Shown piece after piece: positions 23,365 through 32,493 of a stretch of DNA of 64,000 nucleotides (its first letter is position 1; every line of letters begins with the position of its first letter). Source of the stretch: Candidatus Thiocaldithrix dubininis (GTDB lineage Bacteria; Pseudomonadota; Gammaproteobacteria; Thiotrichales; Thiotrichaceae); contig CP124755.1 of the NCBI GenBank assembly GCA_029972135.1, forward strand, positions 2,046,001 through 2,110,000. The letters are read 5' to 3'. Below the pieces are notes generated by a model. The model did no database searches. It worked only from the letters and a program-made list of their open reading frames with translations, and had not been told where the DNA came from. A program made the translations under genes and the position numbers.

Positions 23365-24501
23365 TCAACGTGCAGCCTGAAAGCTTGCCAACGCTTTACC
23401 ACTATCTAAGCTTGCACGCACCGCATCGGCTGCCTCGACTAAACTGGTATAACGTTGTAAATGTGTTAAGGCAATCGCCCCCACATACACTAAACTGTCA
23501 TACATCAAACCGCGCTCACCCTTGAGCGCCGCTAAACCTTGCTCTGCTGCCACACGGGCTAAAGCATTGCTATCCACTGTCGTGGCAATTTCATCGCCTA
23601 ATAAGGGCGCAGGTGGTAAATTTTCGGGTAAGGGTACAGCACGTACTGCTGCCTCAATGCCTAATTCCGCTGGGTTTAAATCCCGTTGTTGTTCGGCGGC
23701 TTGCCCTTCGTAATAAAACAATTTACCTGCTTGTTGCAGAGAAGGGATCACCCCACCTTCTACCCCGCGCACAAACATACCACTCGCAAATCCGGCTTGC
23801 TTGGCAAGACTGGTATAAATCGGCGGATAATTCTTATGCACATAGCCGCCTAAACAATGTGTTTTTACTTGACCGCGAATGGGTGCTAATAACGTTTCAA
23901 CCGTCGTCAATACTTGGCGTTTAATCATACGCTGACGAATCGGAATTAAATCGTGTAAGCGCGGCGCGAATTGGCTTTGGTCAATATAAGTCCAACCAAT
24001 GTTATTCAACTGTGCGGTGGCAGCTTTTGCTGATAAGTTGACATCCACCCCAGCCGCTTGCAAAATTTTATAATGCGTCGCGCCGTATTTAGGACCGACT
24101 TGCTCTAAGCCATGAATCACCGAAGGCACACCTAAACTTGCCATAATCGCAGGCAAAAAACTCGAAGCAGGCACACCCCGTGCATAGCCATCATACGGAT
24201 CAGAAATGTCTAACACTTCCTCCACCGCAGCCGTCTGAATATTCGCTGTATCAATTAAAGCTTGTAATGTACCGCGATATTCATCATCGGTTTCACGCTT
24301 CATGCGCAAGCCAATGAAATACACCGCAATTTGAATAGGATCAGCTTCGCCACTGGCAATATGACGCATTGCCCAATAAGCATCATCGTAATTTAAGTCT
24401 TTGCTATATTCCGGGCCGGTTGCTACTTTTTGAATACATTGGCGCAAATGTATTCTTAAATTCAAATCAGTATTCAAATGAGTCATCGCTGCTGGTTCCA
24501 T
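23365..24501 (-). CDS. Glycosyltransferase family 3 / anthranilate phosphoribosyltransferase-like protein
   Basis: 378 residues. N-terminal all-helical GT3_N domain (about 15-90) followed by the nucleoside-phosphorylase-like fold, with GLEQVGPKYGATHYKILQAAGVDV near residue 130 and FVRGVEGG near residue 260. The TrpD catalytic KHGN and GTGGD motifs are missing or altered (region 95-130 reads DISDPYDGYARGVPAS and HGLEQVGPKYG), so it is more like the TrpD2/YbiB group, whose role may be nucleic-acid binding rather than tryptophan synthesis. No trp genes are nearby. Two ATGs (24501 and 24486) are possible. Confidence 0.78.
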   Translation of the reverse strand: MEPAAMTHLNTDLNLRIHLRQCIQKVATGPEYSKDLNYDDAYWAMRHIASGEADPIQIAVYFIGLRMKRETDDEYRGTLQALIDTANIQTAAVEEVLDISDPYDGYARGVPASSFLPAIMASLGVPSVIHGLEQVGPKYGATHYKILQAAGVDVNLSAKAATAQLNNIGWTYIDQSQFAPRLHDLIPIRQRMIKRQVLTTVETLLAPIRGQVKTHCLGGYVHKNYPPIYTSLAKQAGFASGMFVRGVEGGVIPSLQQAGKLFYYEGQAAEQQRDLNPAELGIEAAVRAVPLPENLPPAPLLGDEIATTVDSNALARVAAEQGLAALKGERGLMYDSLVYVGAIALTHLQRYTSLVEAADAVRASLDSGKALASFQAAR

Positions 24502-24627
24502 GATACAGAAGTGTATGAAGCGTATACAGGATTCTGAATATCCCTGTAGAGGTAACGGTGGTTTCCTTATACCGTAAAAGGCTTATGTTAAACTGTATTT
24601 TTACAATTTTAAAATGAGGTTCGTACT

Positions 24628-25071
24628 ATGTCGCAATCTGAAAATGAAAATATGGATTTCGCTAGTGGTAAAGCTGCATTTGAAGCTAAACATTTTTCAC
24701 GCGCAATGCCCTTACTGTCACCGTTTGCTGAATCTGGTCATGCAACAGCTCAACATTTATGCGCCATTATGTATCAAAACGGCTTGGGAGTGGTACGTAA
24801 TGAAACAAAAGCTTTTGAATTAATGCAAGCGGCTGCACAACAAGGTTACGCCCTTGCGCAACATGGTTTGGGATTTATGTATTTAGAAGGTGAATGTGCC
24901 ACCAAGAACCCCAGTGAAGCAGCCCAATGGTTTCGCTTAGCAGGCGAGCAAGGTTTACAAGGTTCGCTAGCAACTTTAGCACTCATGTATAAACAAGGTA
25001 ACGGTGTGCCACAAGATGAAGCGGAAGCAAAGCGCCTCTATACGCTAGCAGGCTTTGGGGATGCTATTTAA
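24628..25071 (+). CDS. Small cytoplasmic Sel1-repeat protein
   Basis: 147 residues, no signal peptide. Three Sel1-like repeats are visible: HATAQHLCAIMYQNGLGVVRN, then GYALAQHGLGFMYLEGECATKN, then GLQGSLATLALMYKQGNGVPQD. Such repeats form alpha-solenoids for protein binding. GAGG lies about 12 bp before the ATG. Partners unknown. Confidence 0.85.
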   Translation: MSQSENENMDFASGKAAFEAKHFSRAMPLLSPFAESGHATAQHLCAIMYQNGLGVVRNETKAFELMQAAAQQGYALAQHGLGFMYLEGECATKNPSEAAQWFRLAGEQGLQGSLATLALMYKQGNGVPQDEAEAKRLYTLAGFGDAI

Positions 25072-25431
25072 ATTTATTAGAAAAACAATATCTTGCACTG
25101 CAACATCTGATAAAAATCAATTATTTAATAAACTTATATATCATAAGATAAAATTAAGTACTGATTAAGTTGTTTGTTGTATTATAGGCAGCACGGAAAT
25201 AACAATAATACAGTCAAATCTGGTTTGTATTTGTTTATGAAGAAACCAGTTACATAAAATGGGCAACCGTCTGCAAAATTTTAAGGGCTATGCATACTTC
25301 AGTGAATAAAGCTGAAGTAGAAGGCAGATGAGAATATAAAAATAACCGTAACTTTTAATGTAAGTAGCCGAGTAAGAATAATAATAAAAAATACTCGGCT
25401 CTTACATGATTTACCGATTAGCGGAGACTTT
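25072..25431. other. AT-rich intergenic region with a long inverted repeat
   Basis: 360 bp without a supported gene. Its one clear structure is an inverted repeat at 25358-25407: ATGTAAG(t)AGCCGAGTA pairs with TACTCGGCTCTTACAT, 16 bp with one bulged T, around a 17-nt AT-only loop. It follows panD by 25 bp on the minus strand and may end that transcript, though the T run is in the loop rather than after the stem. The promoter of the Sel1 gene is not here. Confidence 0.55.
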
Positions 25432-25812
25432 TTACGCCGCTTGTACCGCAATCTGTTGGGATGTGTGAGTAATCTGATTGGCTTTATTAAAGTAAACCAA
25501 TTGAGGTTTATACTTCTCAGCCTCTGCAACGCTGAAATTAGCGTAAGTGCAAATAATTAATAAGTCCCCAGTCCGTGCTTTATGCGCGGCTGCGCCATTA
25601 ATGGAAATAATTCCACTCCCTGCTTCTGCACGAATCGCGTAGGTACTGAACCGCTCGCCATTGGTCACATTGTAAATGTGCAGTTGCTCGTATTCACGAA
25701 TATTGCCAGCCTTTAGCAAATTCTCGTCAATCGCGCAGGAGCCTTCATAGTCCAACTCTGCGTGAGTGACAGTAACACGGTGCAGTTTGGATTTAAGAAG
25801 CGTCAACTCCAT
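25432..25812 (-). CDS. panD: Aspartate 1-decarboxylase precursor
   Basis: 126 residues. Makes beta-alanine from aspartate for pantothenate synthesis. Self-cleaves at Gly24-Ser25 (seen as DYEGSCAID) to form the pyruvoyl group; the other family motifs are [26 protein letters not shown] and [15 protein letters not shown]. Last gene of a panB-panC-panD group on the minus strand; 57 bp after panC. Good AGGAACGG ribosome-binding site. Confidence 0.97.
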   Translation of the reverse strand: MELTLLKSKLHRVTVTHAELDYEGSCAIDENLLKAGNIREYEQLHIYNVTNGERFSTYAIRAEAGSGIISINGAAAHKARTGDLLIICTYANFSVAEAEKYKPQLVYFNKANQITHTSQQIAVQAA

Positions 25813-25869
25813 GCCGTTCCTCCGTAACCATCTGTGAATGAATCAATTTTAAAAAAAACAATACTATTA

Positions 25870-26733
25870 TCAGGTTTCCTGTGAATTTTTCAATGCTAAC
25901 GGGATATTATCAATTAAACGAGCTTTCCCTAACCACGCAGAACCTAATATCACAAGCTCCTTATCGTTAAGTGTAGGTGTTTGCAAATCATATGCCCGGC
26001 GGATTTCAATATAATCCGGTTTGAAACCAGCCGCACTTAATGTCTGCATAGCTTTGGTTTGCAAAGCAGAATAATCGGTATTACCTTGCTGCAAATCAGC
26101 CATTAATTCACGTAAGATTTGATTAAAGGCGGGTGCGCGCTGACGTTCTTCAGCCGTTAAATAACCATTCCGCGAACTCATGGCTAAGCCTGCGGCTTCG
26201 CGCACGGTTGGCAAGCCCACAATTTGAATATCCATATCCAAATCGCGCACCATTTGTTTAATCAACATCAGTTGTTGAAAATCTTTTTCACCAAAGACCG
26301 CAACATCCGGCTGCACAATATTAAATAATTTGCAGACGACTGTTGCTACACCTGTGAAATGACCGGGACGTGAAGCCCCTTCCAATAGACTACTAATGCC
26401 TAAGACATCGACCTTAGTGGTTAATGTACCTTGTGGGTACATTGTAGCGGGACTTGGGGTAAACACGAGGTCACAATGATGCGCAGCCAACTGTTCGCAA
26501 TCTTGCGCCAGTGTACGCGGATATGCGGCTAAATCTTCTGCCCGATCAAATTGGGTTGGGTTTACAAAAACCGACACAACGACTTTGGTGGCTAATTCGC
26601 GGGCACGAGCGACTAGTGCCATATGCCCTGCATGTAAATTTCCCATTGTGGGCACAAAACCAATCGTTTCACCTGCTTGTCGCCAAGCTTTGATTTGCGC
26701 ACGCACCTCTGCTATCTGGGCTAGCACCTGCAT
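25870..26733 (-). CDS. panC: Pantothenate synthetase (pantoate-beta-alanine ligase)
   Basis: 287 residues from the ATG at 26733 (MQVLAQIAEVRAQIKAW), preceded by AAAGG. The frame is open further upstream but that part is inside panB's end and not conserved. ATP-grasping HIGH-like motif TMGNLHAGH near residue 35, FVNPTQF near 65, GEKDFQQL near 150 and SSRNGYL near 190. Joins pantoate and beta-alanine. 25 bp after panB, and followed by panD, so the whole pathway branch is in one operon. Confidence 0.97.
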   Translation of the reverse strand: MQVLAQIAEVRAQIKAWRQAGETIGFVPTMGNLHAGHMALVARARELATKVVVSVFVNPTQFDRAEDLAAYPRTLAQDCEQLAAHHCDLVFTPSPATMYPQGTLTTKVDVLGISSLLEGASRPGHFTGVATVVCKLFNIVQPDVAVFGEKDFQQLMLIKQMVRDLDMDIQIVGLPTVREAAGLAMSSRNGYLTAEERQRAPAFNQILRELMADLQQGNTDYSALQTKAMQTLSAAGFKPDYIEIRRAYDLQTPTLNDKELVILGSAWLGKARLIDNIPLALKNSQET

Positions 26734-26758
26734 GTTTTCGCTTACCTTTATTGAATAA

Positions 26759-27571
26759 TTAAAAGAAACAATGTTGATCTTGCGGAAAAGTATTGGCTTT
26801 GACAGCTTGCACATAAGCCGCTACCGCTTGCGGAATGGTTGCACCTTCACCGATAAAATCCTGTGAAAATTTTGGTGCTTTGGCTGAAATGCCCAACATA
26901 TCGTGTAGTACTAATACTTGCCCATCGCATTCACGCCCTGCGCCAATGCCAATGACAGGAATATTTAAAGCTTGGCTAATCGTAGCAGCGACATTTACAG
27001 GTACACATTCTAATACCAACAAATCAGCACCCGCGTCTTGCAATGCTTTAGCATCCGCTAACATTTGCTTAGCCACGGCTTCGTCACGTCCCTGAACGCG
27101 ATAACCGCCTAATTTATGCACGGATTGTGGTTGTAAACCTAAATGCGCACACACTGGCACACCGTGATGAGCTAATTGGGCAACGGTTGCCACTTGCGGT
27201 GCGCCGCCTTCCAATTTGACCATATGCGCCCGCCCTTCTTGCATTAAACGTGCACTATTAAGTAATGCCATTTCGGGTGAGGTATAACTCATAAAAGGCA
27301 AATCACCAATTACTAAAGCGCGTTGGCTAGCTTGGGTAACCGCACGGGTGTGATACACCATTTCATCCATAGTCACAGGCACGGTGGTATCATGCCCTTG
27401 AATCACCATCCCGAGTGAGTCACCCACCAAAATAATATCAACACCTTGGTTATCTAAAACCCGCGCAAAACTAGCATCATAAGCGGTCAGCATCGCTATT
27501 TTTTCGCCGGTTTGCTTCATCTTACGCAAACTCGTCACCGTAACACGCGACGGCATTTTTGGGCTACTCAT
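26759..27571 (-). CDS. panB: 3-methyl-2-oxobutanoate hydroxymethyltransferase
   Basis: 270 residues. Transfers a hydroxymethyl group from methylene-THF to ketoisovalerate, the first committed step to pantothenate. Signatures: ITMLTAYD-like [13 protein letters not shown] near residue 25, [12 protein letters not shown] near 45, VKLEGG near 115, and [23 protein letters not shown] near 200. First gene of panB-panC-panD. Confidence 0.98.
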   Translation of the reverse strand: MSSPKMPSRVTVTSLRKMKQTGEKIAMLTAYDASFARVLDNQGVDIILVGDSLGMVIQGHDTTVPVTMDEMVYHTRAVTQASQRALVIGDLPFMSYTSPEMALLNSARLMQEGRAHMVKLEGGAPQVATVAQLAHHGVPVCAHLGLQPQSVHKLGGYRVQGRDEAVAKQMLADAKALQDAGADLLVLECVPVNVAATISQALNIPVIGIGAGRECDGQVLVLHDMLGISAKAPKFSQDFIGEGATIPQAVAAYVQAVKANTFPQDQHCFF

Positions 27572-27684
27572 GAAGGCTGCTCCCTAGCAACGTTCTAAAA
27601 ATTAGCAGGCAGTGTAGCATATCCCTTATGGATTACACGCCCTCAGCTACTTAGACTATGAAATTCCAAAATTAACGCAGACAT

Positions 27685-28032
27685 TCAAAATTTTTCACGG
27701 AACATAAAATAAACTGCCCCCAACATACATAAACCTGCCCACAAATAATCCAATTTTAAGGGTTCTTTTAAATAGAAAATCGCAAAAGGGATAAAAATGC
27801 CCAGTGAAATGACTTCTTGCATGATCTTGAGTTGCCCAACACTTAAGACTGTATAACCAATACGGTTAGCAGGCACTTGTAATAAGTACTCAAATAGGGC
27901 AATGCCCCAACTGACTAGCGATGCCACAATCCAAGGCTTCGCGCTTAATTCTTTTAAATGTGCATACCAAGCAAACGTCATGAATACATTGCTACAGAGC
28001 AATAACAATACGCTGGTTAAAATGGGGTGCAT
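27685..28032 (-). CDS. DMT-superfamily DUF486 membrane protein
   Basis: 115 residues from the ATG at 28032 (a TTG four codons upstream is less likely). Four membrane helices; typical DUF486 sequence such as NVFMTFAWYAHLK, SWGIALFEYLLQVPANRIG and QLKIMQEVISLGIF. Half-sized relatives of drug/metabolite transporters that probably act as dimers. Substrate unknown. Divergent from the next gene. Confidence 0.88.
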   Translation of the reverse strand: MHPILTSVLLLLCSNVFMTFAWYAHLKELSAKPWIVASLVSWGIALFEYLLQVPANRIGYTVLSVGQLKIMQEVISLGIFIPFAIFYLKEPLKLDYLWAGLCMLGAVYFMFREKF

Positions 28033-28172
28033 AATCGTTTCCAATGAGACAAAGCTGCGTTTTAGTCAGTTTGGCTTATATTGACAAGTGCGTAAGCTTG
28101 TCTGAAAGGTGCGCACTTTTAGTGGGTGCTATGTTACACTTAGAAAAACTTATAACTATTTATAAAAATTCT

Positions 28173-28538
28173 ATGGAAAAAGTCTTCACGGTTAATTCCA
28201 TTAAATATAGCCTTGATTCACCCACCAGCAATTTTATCGAATGGTCGTTAATTGATGAGCGCCACCAACAGCGCGTCGTTAAAGGCAAAGCTGAATTGAC
28301 GATACAAGGCTATGTGAAAGAAATTGTGCCTTTTAATCGGCGGGAGCTTCCGTTGATTGAAGCATTGACGGAGCATAAGCCCGGCGAAAGTTTTGGAGTC
28401 GATTTTACGCACTTTAATAAAAATTTTGGTTATCAAAATCGAGTGTATCAACCCAAACCTGAAGCACCTCCGCCACCCCCTATACCCAAATGGCAAATCT
28501 GGCTTAATAAGTTCAAAATCTGGCTGACTAGCACCTAA
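28173..28538 (+). CDS. Hypothetical protein with proline-rich linker
   Basis: 121 residues from the ATG at 28173 (MEKVFTVNSIKYSLD). No recognised family. A compact alpha/beta-looking N-terminal part is followed by a run of prolines near residue 98 and an aromatic, basic tail (KWQIWLNKFKIWLTS) that could be an amphipathic membrane-binding helix. The frame extends upstream without conserved content, so the ATG was preferred. It precedes the next gene by 86 bp on the same strand. Confidence 0.6.
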   Translation: MEKVFTVNSIKYSLDSPTSNFIEWSLIDERHQQRVVKGKAELTIQGYVKEIVPFNRRELPLIEALTEHKPGESFGVDFTHFNKNFGYQNRVYQPKPEAPPPPPIPKWQIWLNKFKIWLTST

Positions 28539-28624
28539 CTGACCGCTGGGTATAATTTCCAGAAGCTTGCTAGGCTGCATGCTATGATGAGTCTTTAAGC
28601 TAAGCATCAAAGGCTCATTACAGT

Positions 28625-29338
28625 ATGGATAAGCAAGCTCAAGAACAAGTTGACAGTGTTATGGAGCAACTCAGCGGTTATATTAGCCACGCCCCTTGGG
28701 ACGAATGGATGGCTGAGGTATTTGAAGAAGCATTGGCTTACACGGCTGATGCCTTAGATCTGTCAATAGATGAAGTCTTAGATTATATCGACGAAGAAGA
28801 TACCTTAGGGCGTATGGCACATGCGCATGTCTTCGAGCATTTTGTTACCACCGAAGAAAATGAATCCGGTGAAACCGTTCTACAAGCGTTCCTACGCCAA
28901 CATGTTGACCCTGCCAAGTTGCCAAAAGGCTATCAATATTTACAAGCGCTAGCCGACAGTAAACTGGGTATTTGGGAAGTAGTAGATGTCAAAGGCAAAA
29001 CCGCTAAATTAAAGCTATTAGGTCAAGATACGCCTATTTTTGACGTTAACATTGATATTCAAAATTTGCCAAAAAACGTATGCATCGCCACGCGAGTGCT
29101 TGCCTTACCTAACCAACAAAACATTCTAGGCTTTGGCTTATTACCCTTAGAACGCGAAGACGCTATAGACACATTAGACTATCTAGCAGCCATTCGCGGG
29201 GAAATTCTGGCTCAATTAGCGGCTGAACAGCCTCATTTAAGCGAAGCTGAACGTCAACAATTGCTACAAGAAGAATTAAACGATTTATTATTTTATGAAA
29301 CATTTGCTTCTTGGATAGGGCAAGGTTTTGAAGAATAA
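28625..29338 (+). CDS. Acidic hypothetical protein
   Basis: 237 residues, strongly acidic, no signal peptide or membrane helices. Segments: an acidic N-terminal helical part (DEWMAEVFEEALAYTADALD), a central region around KLGIWEVVDVKGKTAKLKLLG that looks like a small beta-barrel fold of the SH3/OB kind, and a helical Glu/Gln-rich tail. I do not recognise the family. Codon use is like that of neighbouring core genes, so it is likely real. Confidence 0.72.
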   Translation: MDKQAQEQVDSVMEQLSGYISHAPWDEWMAEVFEEALAYTADALDLSIDEVLDYIDEEDTLGRMAHAHVFEHFVTTEENESGETVLQAFLRQHVDPAKLPKGYQYLQALADSKLGIWEVVDVKGKTAKLKLLGQDTPIFDVNIDIQNLPKNVCIATRVLALPNQQNILGFGLLPLEREDAIDTLDYLAAIRGEILAQLAAEQPHLSEAERQQLLQEELNDLLFYETFASWIGQGFEE

Positions 29339-29491
29339 GTTCTATAAGAAAAACAGAATATAAGCATAGACTTATAATCATTAAAATGCTCAATAATCAT
29401 CATTTGACAGATTAATAATCCTCTGACAGTATCCATACATAGAGAGGGTAAATATATAACTAAATCCATGAGGATATTGAGGAGAATCTGG

Positions 29492-30658
29492 ATGCAGAGC
29501 GCTTTGAGGAAATCAGTCATTGCAGTATCTATCGGTTTGGCAGTAGGTCTAGCACCTACTGCTTATGCCACGAATGGTCTAGCCCCCACTGGAGTGGGGC
29601 AAGAACAAAAAGCGATGGGGGGTGCTGCCGCCGGTAACGCCGGCAACACTATGAGTATGGCAACCAACCCCGCCGCCGCCGCATTTATTAATGATGGCTA
29701 TGATGTTGGTTTAGAAGTCTTCCAACCCAATCGTAGCGCAAAACTCGGTTCAACTACTTTTGATGGCGATGGTAAATCAACCTTCTTAATTCCCGAAGCG
29801 GGTTACAAGCGCAAACTCAATGAGAAAGTAGACGTAGGCGTAGTAGTCTACGGTAATGGTGGTATGAACACGCAATATAGCGTAAACCCCGGATTTGGCG
29901 TAGGTAAAGCAGGAATTGATTACCAACAAATGTATATTTCGCCAACGGCTAGTTACAAGCTAAATGACCGCGTAGCGGTAGGCGCTTCCGCCAATTTCAT
30001 CTATCACAAATTTAAAGCCGAAGGTTTGAGTGGTTTTGGCATTGGAAATAACGGTTATGACTCCTCCACAGGTTGGGGAGCAACGGTTGGTATCCAAGGT
30101 AAAGTGACGGATAAACTTAGTGCAGGTTTATCGTATAGAACTAAGGTAAATCCCGGTAAGTTAGAAAAATACAATACTTTATTACCTAATCGTGGAGAAA
30201 TGGGCGTGCCAGCCGCCACTACCGCAGGTATCGCTTATCAAGCCACACCTAAAACACTAGTAGCGGCTGATGTGCAACGTATTCACTATAAAGACGTAGA
30301 TGCTATCGGTAATCCCGCCGATCCCGCCTTATTTCCCAGCAATCAAATGGGCTTCGGTTGGGATAATCAAACCGTATATAAAATAGGTGTCAAACATCAA
30401 GCCACACCTAAAACCGCTATTATGGCAGGTTACAATCACGGCAAATCCCCCCTACAGGCAGAAGATACTATGTTGGGTGTTTTAGCGCCTGGTGTAGTAG
30501 AAGACCATGTATCGTTAGGTGTACAAACTAAATTAAGCCCAAAATCAAAATTAACTGCCACTTATATGCACGCCTTTGAAAACGAAGTTAAGGGGGTTCC
30601 GTATAGTGTAAAAATGGATCAAAATGCAGTGGGTATTGCTTACAGCCGTGAATTCTAG
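29492..30658 (+). CDS. OmpP1/FadL-family outer-membrane transport protein
   Basis: 388 residues from the ATG at 29492, 8 bp after a GGAG site. Signal peptide to about residue 28 (ending AYA). The mature N-terminus NGLAPTGVGQEQKAMGGAAAGNAGNTMSMATNPAAAA matches the FadL hatch region; then alternating beta strands to a terminal Phe (VGIAYSREF), the usual outer-membrane barrel end. Family members take up long-chain fatty acids or aromatic hydrocarbons. Neighbouring mqo and aceA would fit use of acetyl-CoA from fatty acids, but the substrate is not shown. Ends with a clear terminator. Confidence 0.92.
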   Translation: MQSALRKSVIAVSIGLAVGLAPTAYATNGLAPTGVGQEQKAMGGAAAGNAGNTMSMATNPAAAAFINDGYDVGLEVFQPNRSAKLGSTTFDGDGKSTFLIPEAGYKRKLNEKVDVGVVVYGNGGMNTQYSVNPGFGVGKAGIDYQQMYISPTASYKLNDRVAVGASANFIYHKFKAEGLSGFGIGNNGYDSSTGWGATVGIQGKVTDKLSAGLSYRTKVNPGKLEKYNTLLPNRGEMGVPAATTAGIAYQATPKTLVAADVQRIHYKDVDAIGNPADPALFPSNQMGFGWDNQTVYKIGVKHQATPKTAIMAGYNHGKSPLQAEDTMLGVLAPGVVEDHVSLGVQTKLSPKSKLTATYMHAFENEVKGVPYSVKMDQNAVGIAYSREF

Positions 30659-30693
30659 GCTATAAGTTGAAAGTATTGCTCGGAGGAGAGAGT

Positions 30694-30717
30694 AGCGGGG
30701 CTTGCCCCGCTTTTTTT
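30694..30717 (+). terminator. Rho-independent terminator of the FadL-like gene
   Basis: Stem AGCGGGG/CCCCGCT (7-8 bp) with a 2-4 nt loop, followed by seven Ts, 36 bp after the stop codon. Confidence 0.93.
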
Positions 30718-30822
30718 GTGCTATGCATCAATAACTTATGTCAGCAAAGCCTATATTAATGAGTGCCTAATCTTATGATTCTAAATAATAAATATTAAAA
30801 AGATTCATAACTGCTTTACCGA

Positions 30823-30834
30823 ATTGTCGACAAT
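30823..30834. promoter_or_regulatory. 12-bp palindrome ATTGTCGACAAT upstream of mqo
   Basis: Perfect palindrome 92 bp before the mqo start in a 208-bp gap. The first ten bases recur exactly at 32383 (end of mqo) and 32494 (upstream of aceA). The TTGT-CG-ACAA shape resembles operators of FCD-type GntR regulators. Candidate shared operator for mqo and aceA. Confidence 0.5.
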
Positions 30835-30925
30835 CCAAGCCAAAATACCCGTTTATTGAGTAGAAATTACCGTCCGTCCCGTTCTATCATTTGCACTTTC
30901 ATTAGCTTAGGTGTTGAAGGTACTT

Positions 30926-32407
30926 ATGGTTACGAAAAACGTAGATGTGTTACTAGTCGGGACGGGGGCAATGAGTTCCACACTCGGCACACTGCTAAAG
31001 CAATTGAATCCCGCGTTAAGCATGTTAATGGTTGAACGTATGGAAACAGTCGCAGCCGAAAGTACTAGCGGTTGGAATAATGCCGGTACAGGGCACGCAG
31101 CATATTGCGAACTGAATTACACGCCCGAACAAGCCGATGGGGTTATTAATGCCAATAAAGCTTATGACATTAATGCGTCATTTGAGCTGTCTTTACAACT
31201 TTGGTCTTATTTAGTTAATCAAAAATATCTACCTGAGCCTCGTGATTTTATCCACCCCACGCCACACATGAGTTTTGTCTGGGGCGAAAAAAATGTCGAA
31301 TACTTGCGTAAGCGCTTCGAGGTTTTGAAAAATAGTCCGCAATTTGCTGGAATGGAATATAGCGAAGACCCTGCCATTTTAACGCAATGGATGCCACTGG
31401 TAATGGAAGGGCGCGATTCCAATCAGAAATGTGCGGGCACACGCGTAGCACATGGTACAGACGTCAACTTTGGCGCATTGGCTCGCGGCTTAATTAAACA
31501 CCTACAGCAGGATGAAAACTTCCATTTATTACTGAGCCATGAAGTGATTGATCTTGAGCGCCAAGCAGACGGTACTTGGTTAGTCACTTTACAACGCAGC
31601 GACACCAAAGCAAAAAGCCAATATACCGCTAATTTCGTATTTTTAGGTGCAGGCGGGGGCGCGTTACCCTTACTGCAAAAATCCGGAATCCCAGAAGAAA
31701 AAGGCTATGGCGGCTTTCCCGTCAGTGGCCAATGGTTAGTTTGTAAAAACCCTGAAATTGTTAAACGCCATTTTGCCAAAGTTTATGGTAAAGCTTCGAT
31801 TGGTGCGCCGCCGATGTCTGTGCCACATTTAGACACACGGGTAATTGATGGCGAACATGCCTTACTGTTTGGTCCTTTCGCAGGTTTCACCACCAAATTC
31901 TTAAAATTCGGCTCATTTATGGATTTATTCAAAACCATTAAGCCGGACAATATTTGGCCTATGCTGAAAGTTGGTTTGACTAACTTTGATTTAATCAAAT
32001 ACTTGATTACGGAAGTTATGCATAGCCACCATACACGAGTCAAAGCCCTGCAAGAGTATTTTCCTAATGCCAAAGATGATGATTGGGAATTAGCCGAAGC
32101 CGGTATGCGTGTACAAATCATTAAAAAAGATCCTAAAACAGGTGGCAAATTGGAATTTGGTACGGAAGTGGTGGCAACGTCCGACGGTTCGCTCGCCGCA
32201 TTATTAGGCGCTTCACCGGGAGCATCCGTAGCAGTTACAGCTATGCTGCAAGTTCTGGAAAAATGCTTTGCTCAACAGTTGCAAACAGAAGCATGGCAAC
32301 AAAAGCTAAGAGAGATGATCCCGTCTTATGGTCAATCATTAGTGAAAGATCCTGAACTATTAAAACAGGTACGTGCCCATACATTGTCGACACTTCAAAT
32401 TAAATAA
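30926..32407 (+). CDS. mqo: Malate:quinone oxidoreductase
   Basis: 493 residues from the ATG at 30926 (GAAGG 7 bp upstream; a GTG 15 bp earlier is less likely). FAD-dependent, membrane-associated enzyme oxidising malate to oxaloacetate and passing electrons to the quinone pool. FAD-binding VGTGAMSSTLGTLLKQL at the N-terminus, then STSGWNNAGTGHAAYCELNYTP near residue 48 and GGFPVSGQWL near 265, and LLGASPGASVAVTAML near 430. Bypasses NAD malate dehydrogenase in the TCA and glyoxylate cycles; aceA lies 325 bp downstream. Confidence 0.97.
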   Translation: MVTKNVDVLLVGTGAMSSTLGTLLKQLNPALSMLMVERMETVAAESTSGWNNAGTGHAAYCELNYTPEQADGVINANKAYDINASFELSLQLWSYLVNQKYLPEPRDFIHPTPHMSFVWGEKNVEYLRKRFEVLKNSPQFAGMEYSEDPAILTQWMPLVMEGRDSNQKCAGTRVAHGTDVNFGALARGLIKHLQQDENFHLLLSHEVIDLERQADGTWLVTLQRSDTKAKSQYTANFVFLGAGGGALPLLQKSGIPEEKGYGGFPVSGQWLVCKNPEIVKRHFAKVYGKASIGAPPMSVPHLDTRVIDGEHALLFGPFAGFTTKFLKFGSFMDLFKTIKPDNIWPMLKVGLTNFDLIKYLITEVMHSHHTRVKALQEYFPNAKDDDWELAEAGMRVQIIKKDPKTGGKLEFGTEVVATSDGSLAALLGASPGASVAVTAMLQVLEKCFAQQLQTEAWQQKLREMIPSYGQSLVKDPELLKQVRAHTLSTLQIK

Positions 32408-32421
32408 GCATTTGCTAATAT

Positions 32422-32440
32422 GAGCCTCAATCGAGGCTCT
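32422..32440 (+). terminator. Hairpin after mqo, probable terminator
   Basis: Perfect 7-bp stem GAGCCTC/GAGGCTC with an AATC loop 14 bp past the mqo stop, followed by a pyrimidine-rich TTCTATCTCTT. The T tract is interrupted, so termination may be partial and allow some readthrough to aceA. Confidence 0.65.
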
Positions 32441-32493
32441 TCTATCTCTTATGAACTATTGTGCAATGCAATACTAATAATTAAATTAATTTT

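Noticed and set aside
26734-26814. Longer panC start at 26814
   Set aside because: The extra 27 residues overlap panB and are not conserved; the ATG at 26733 has a ribosome-binding site and the expected N-terminus.
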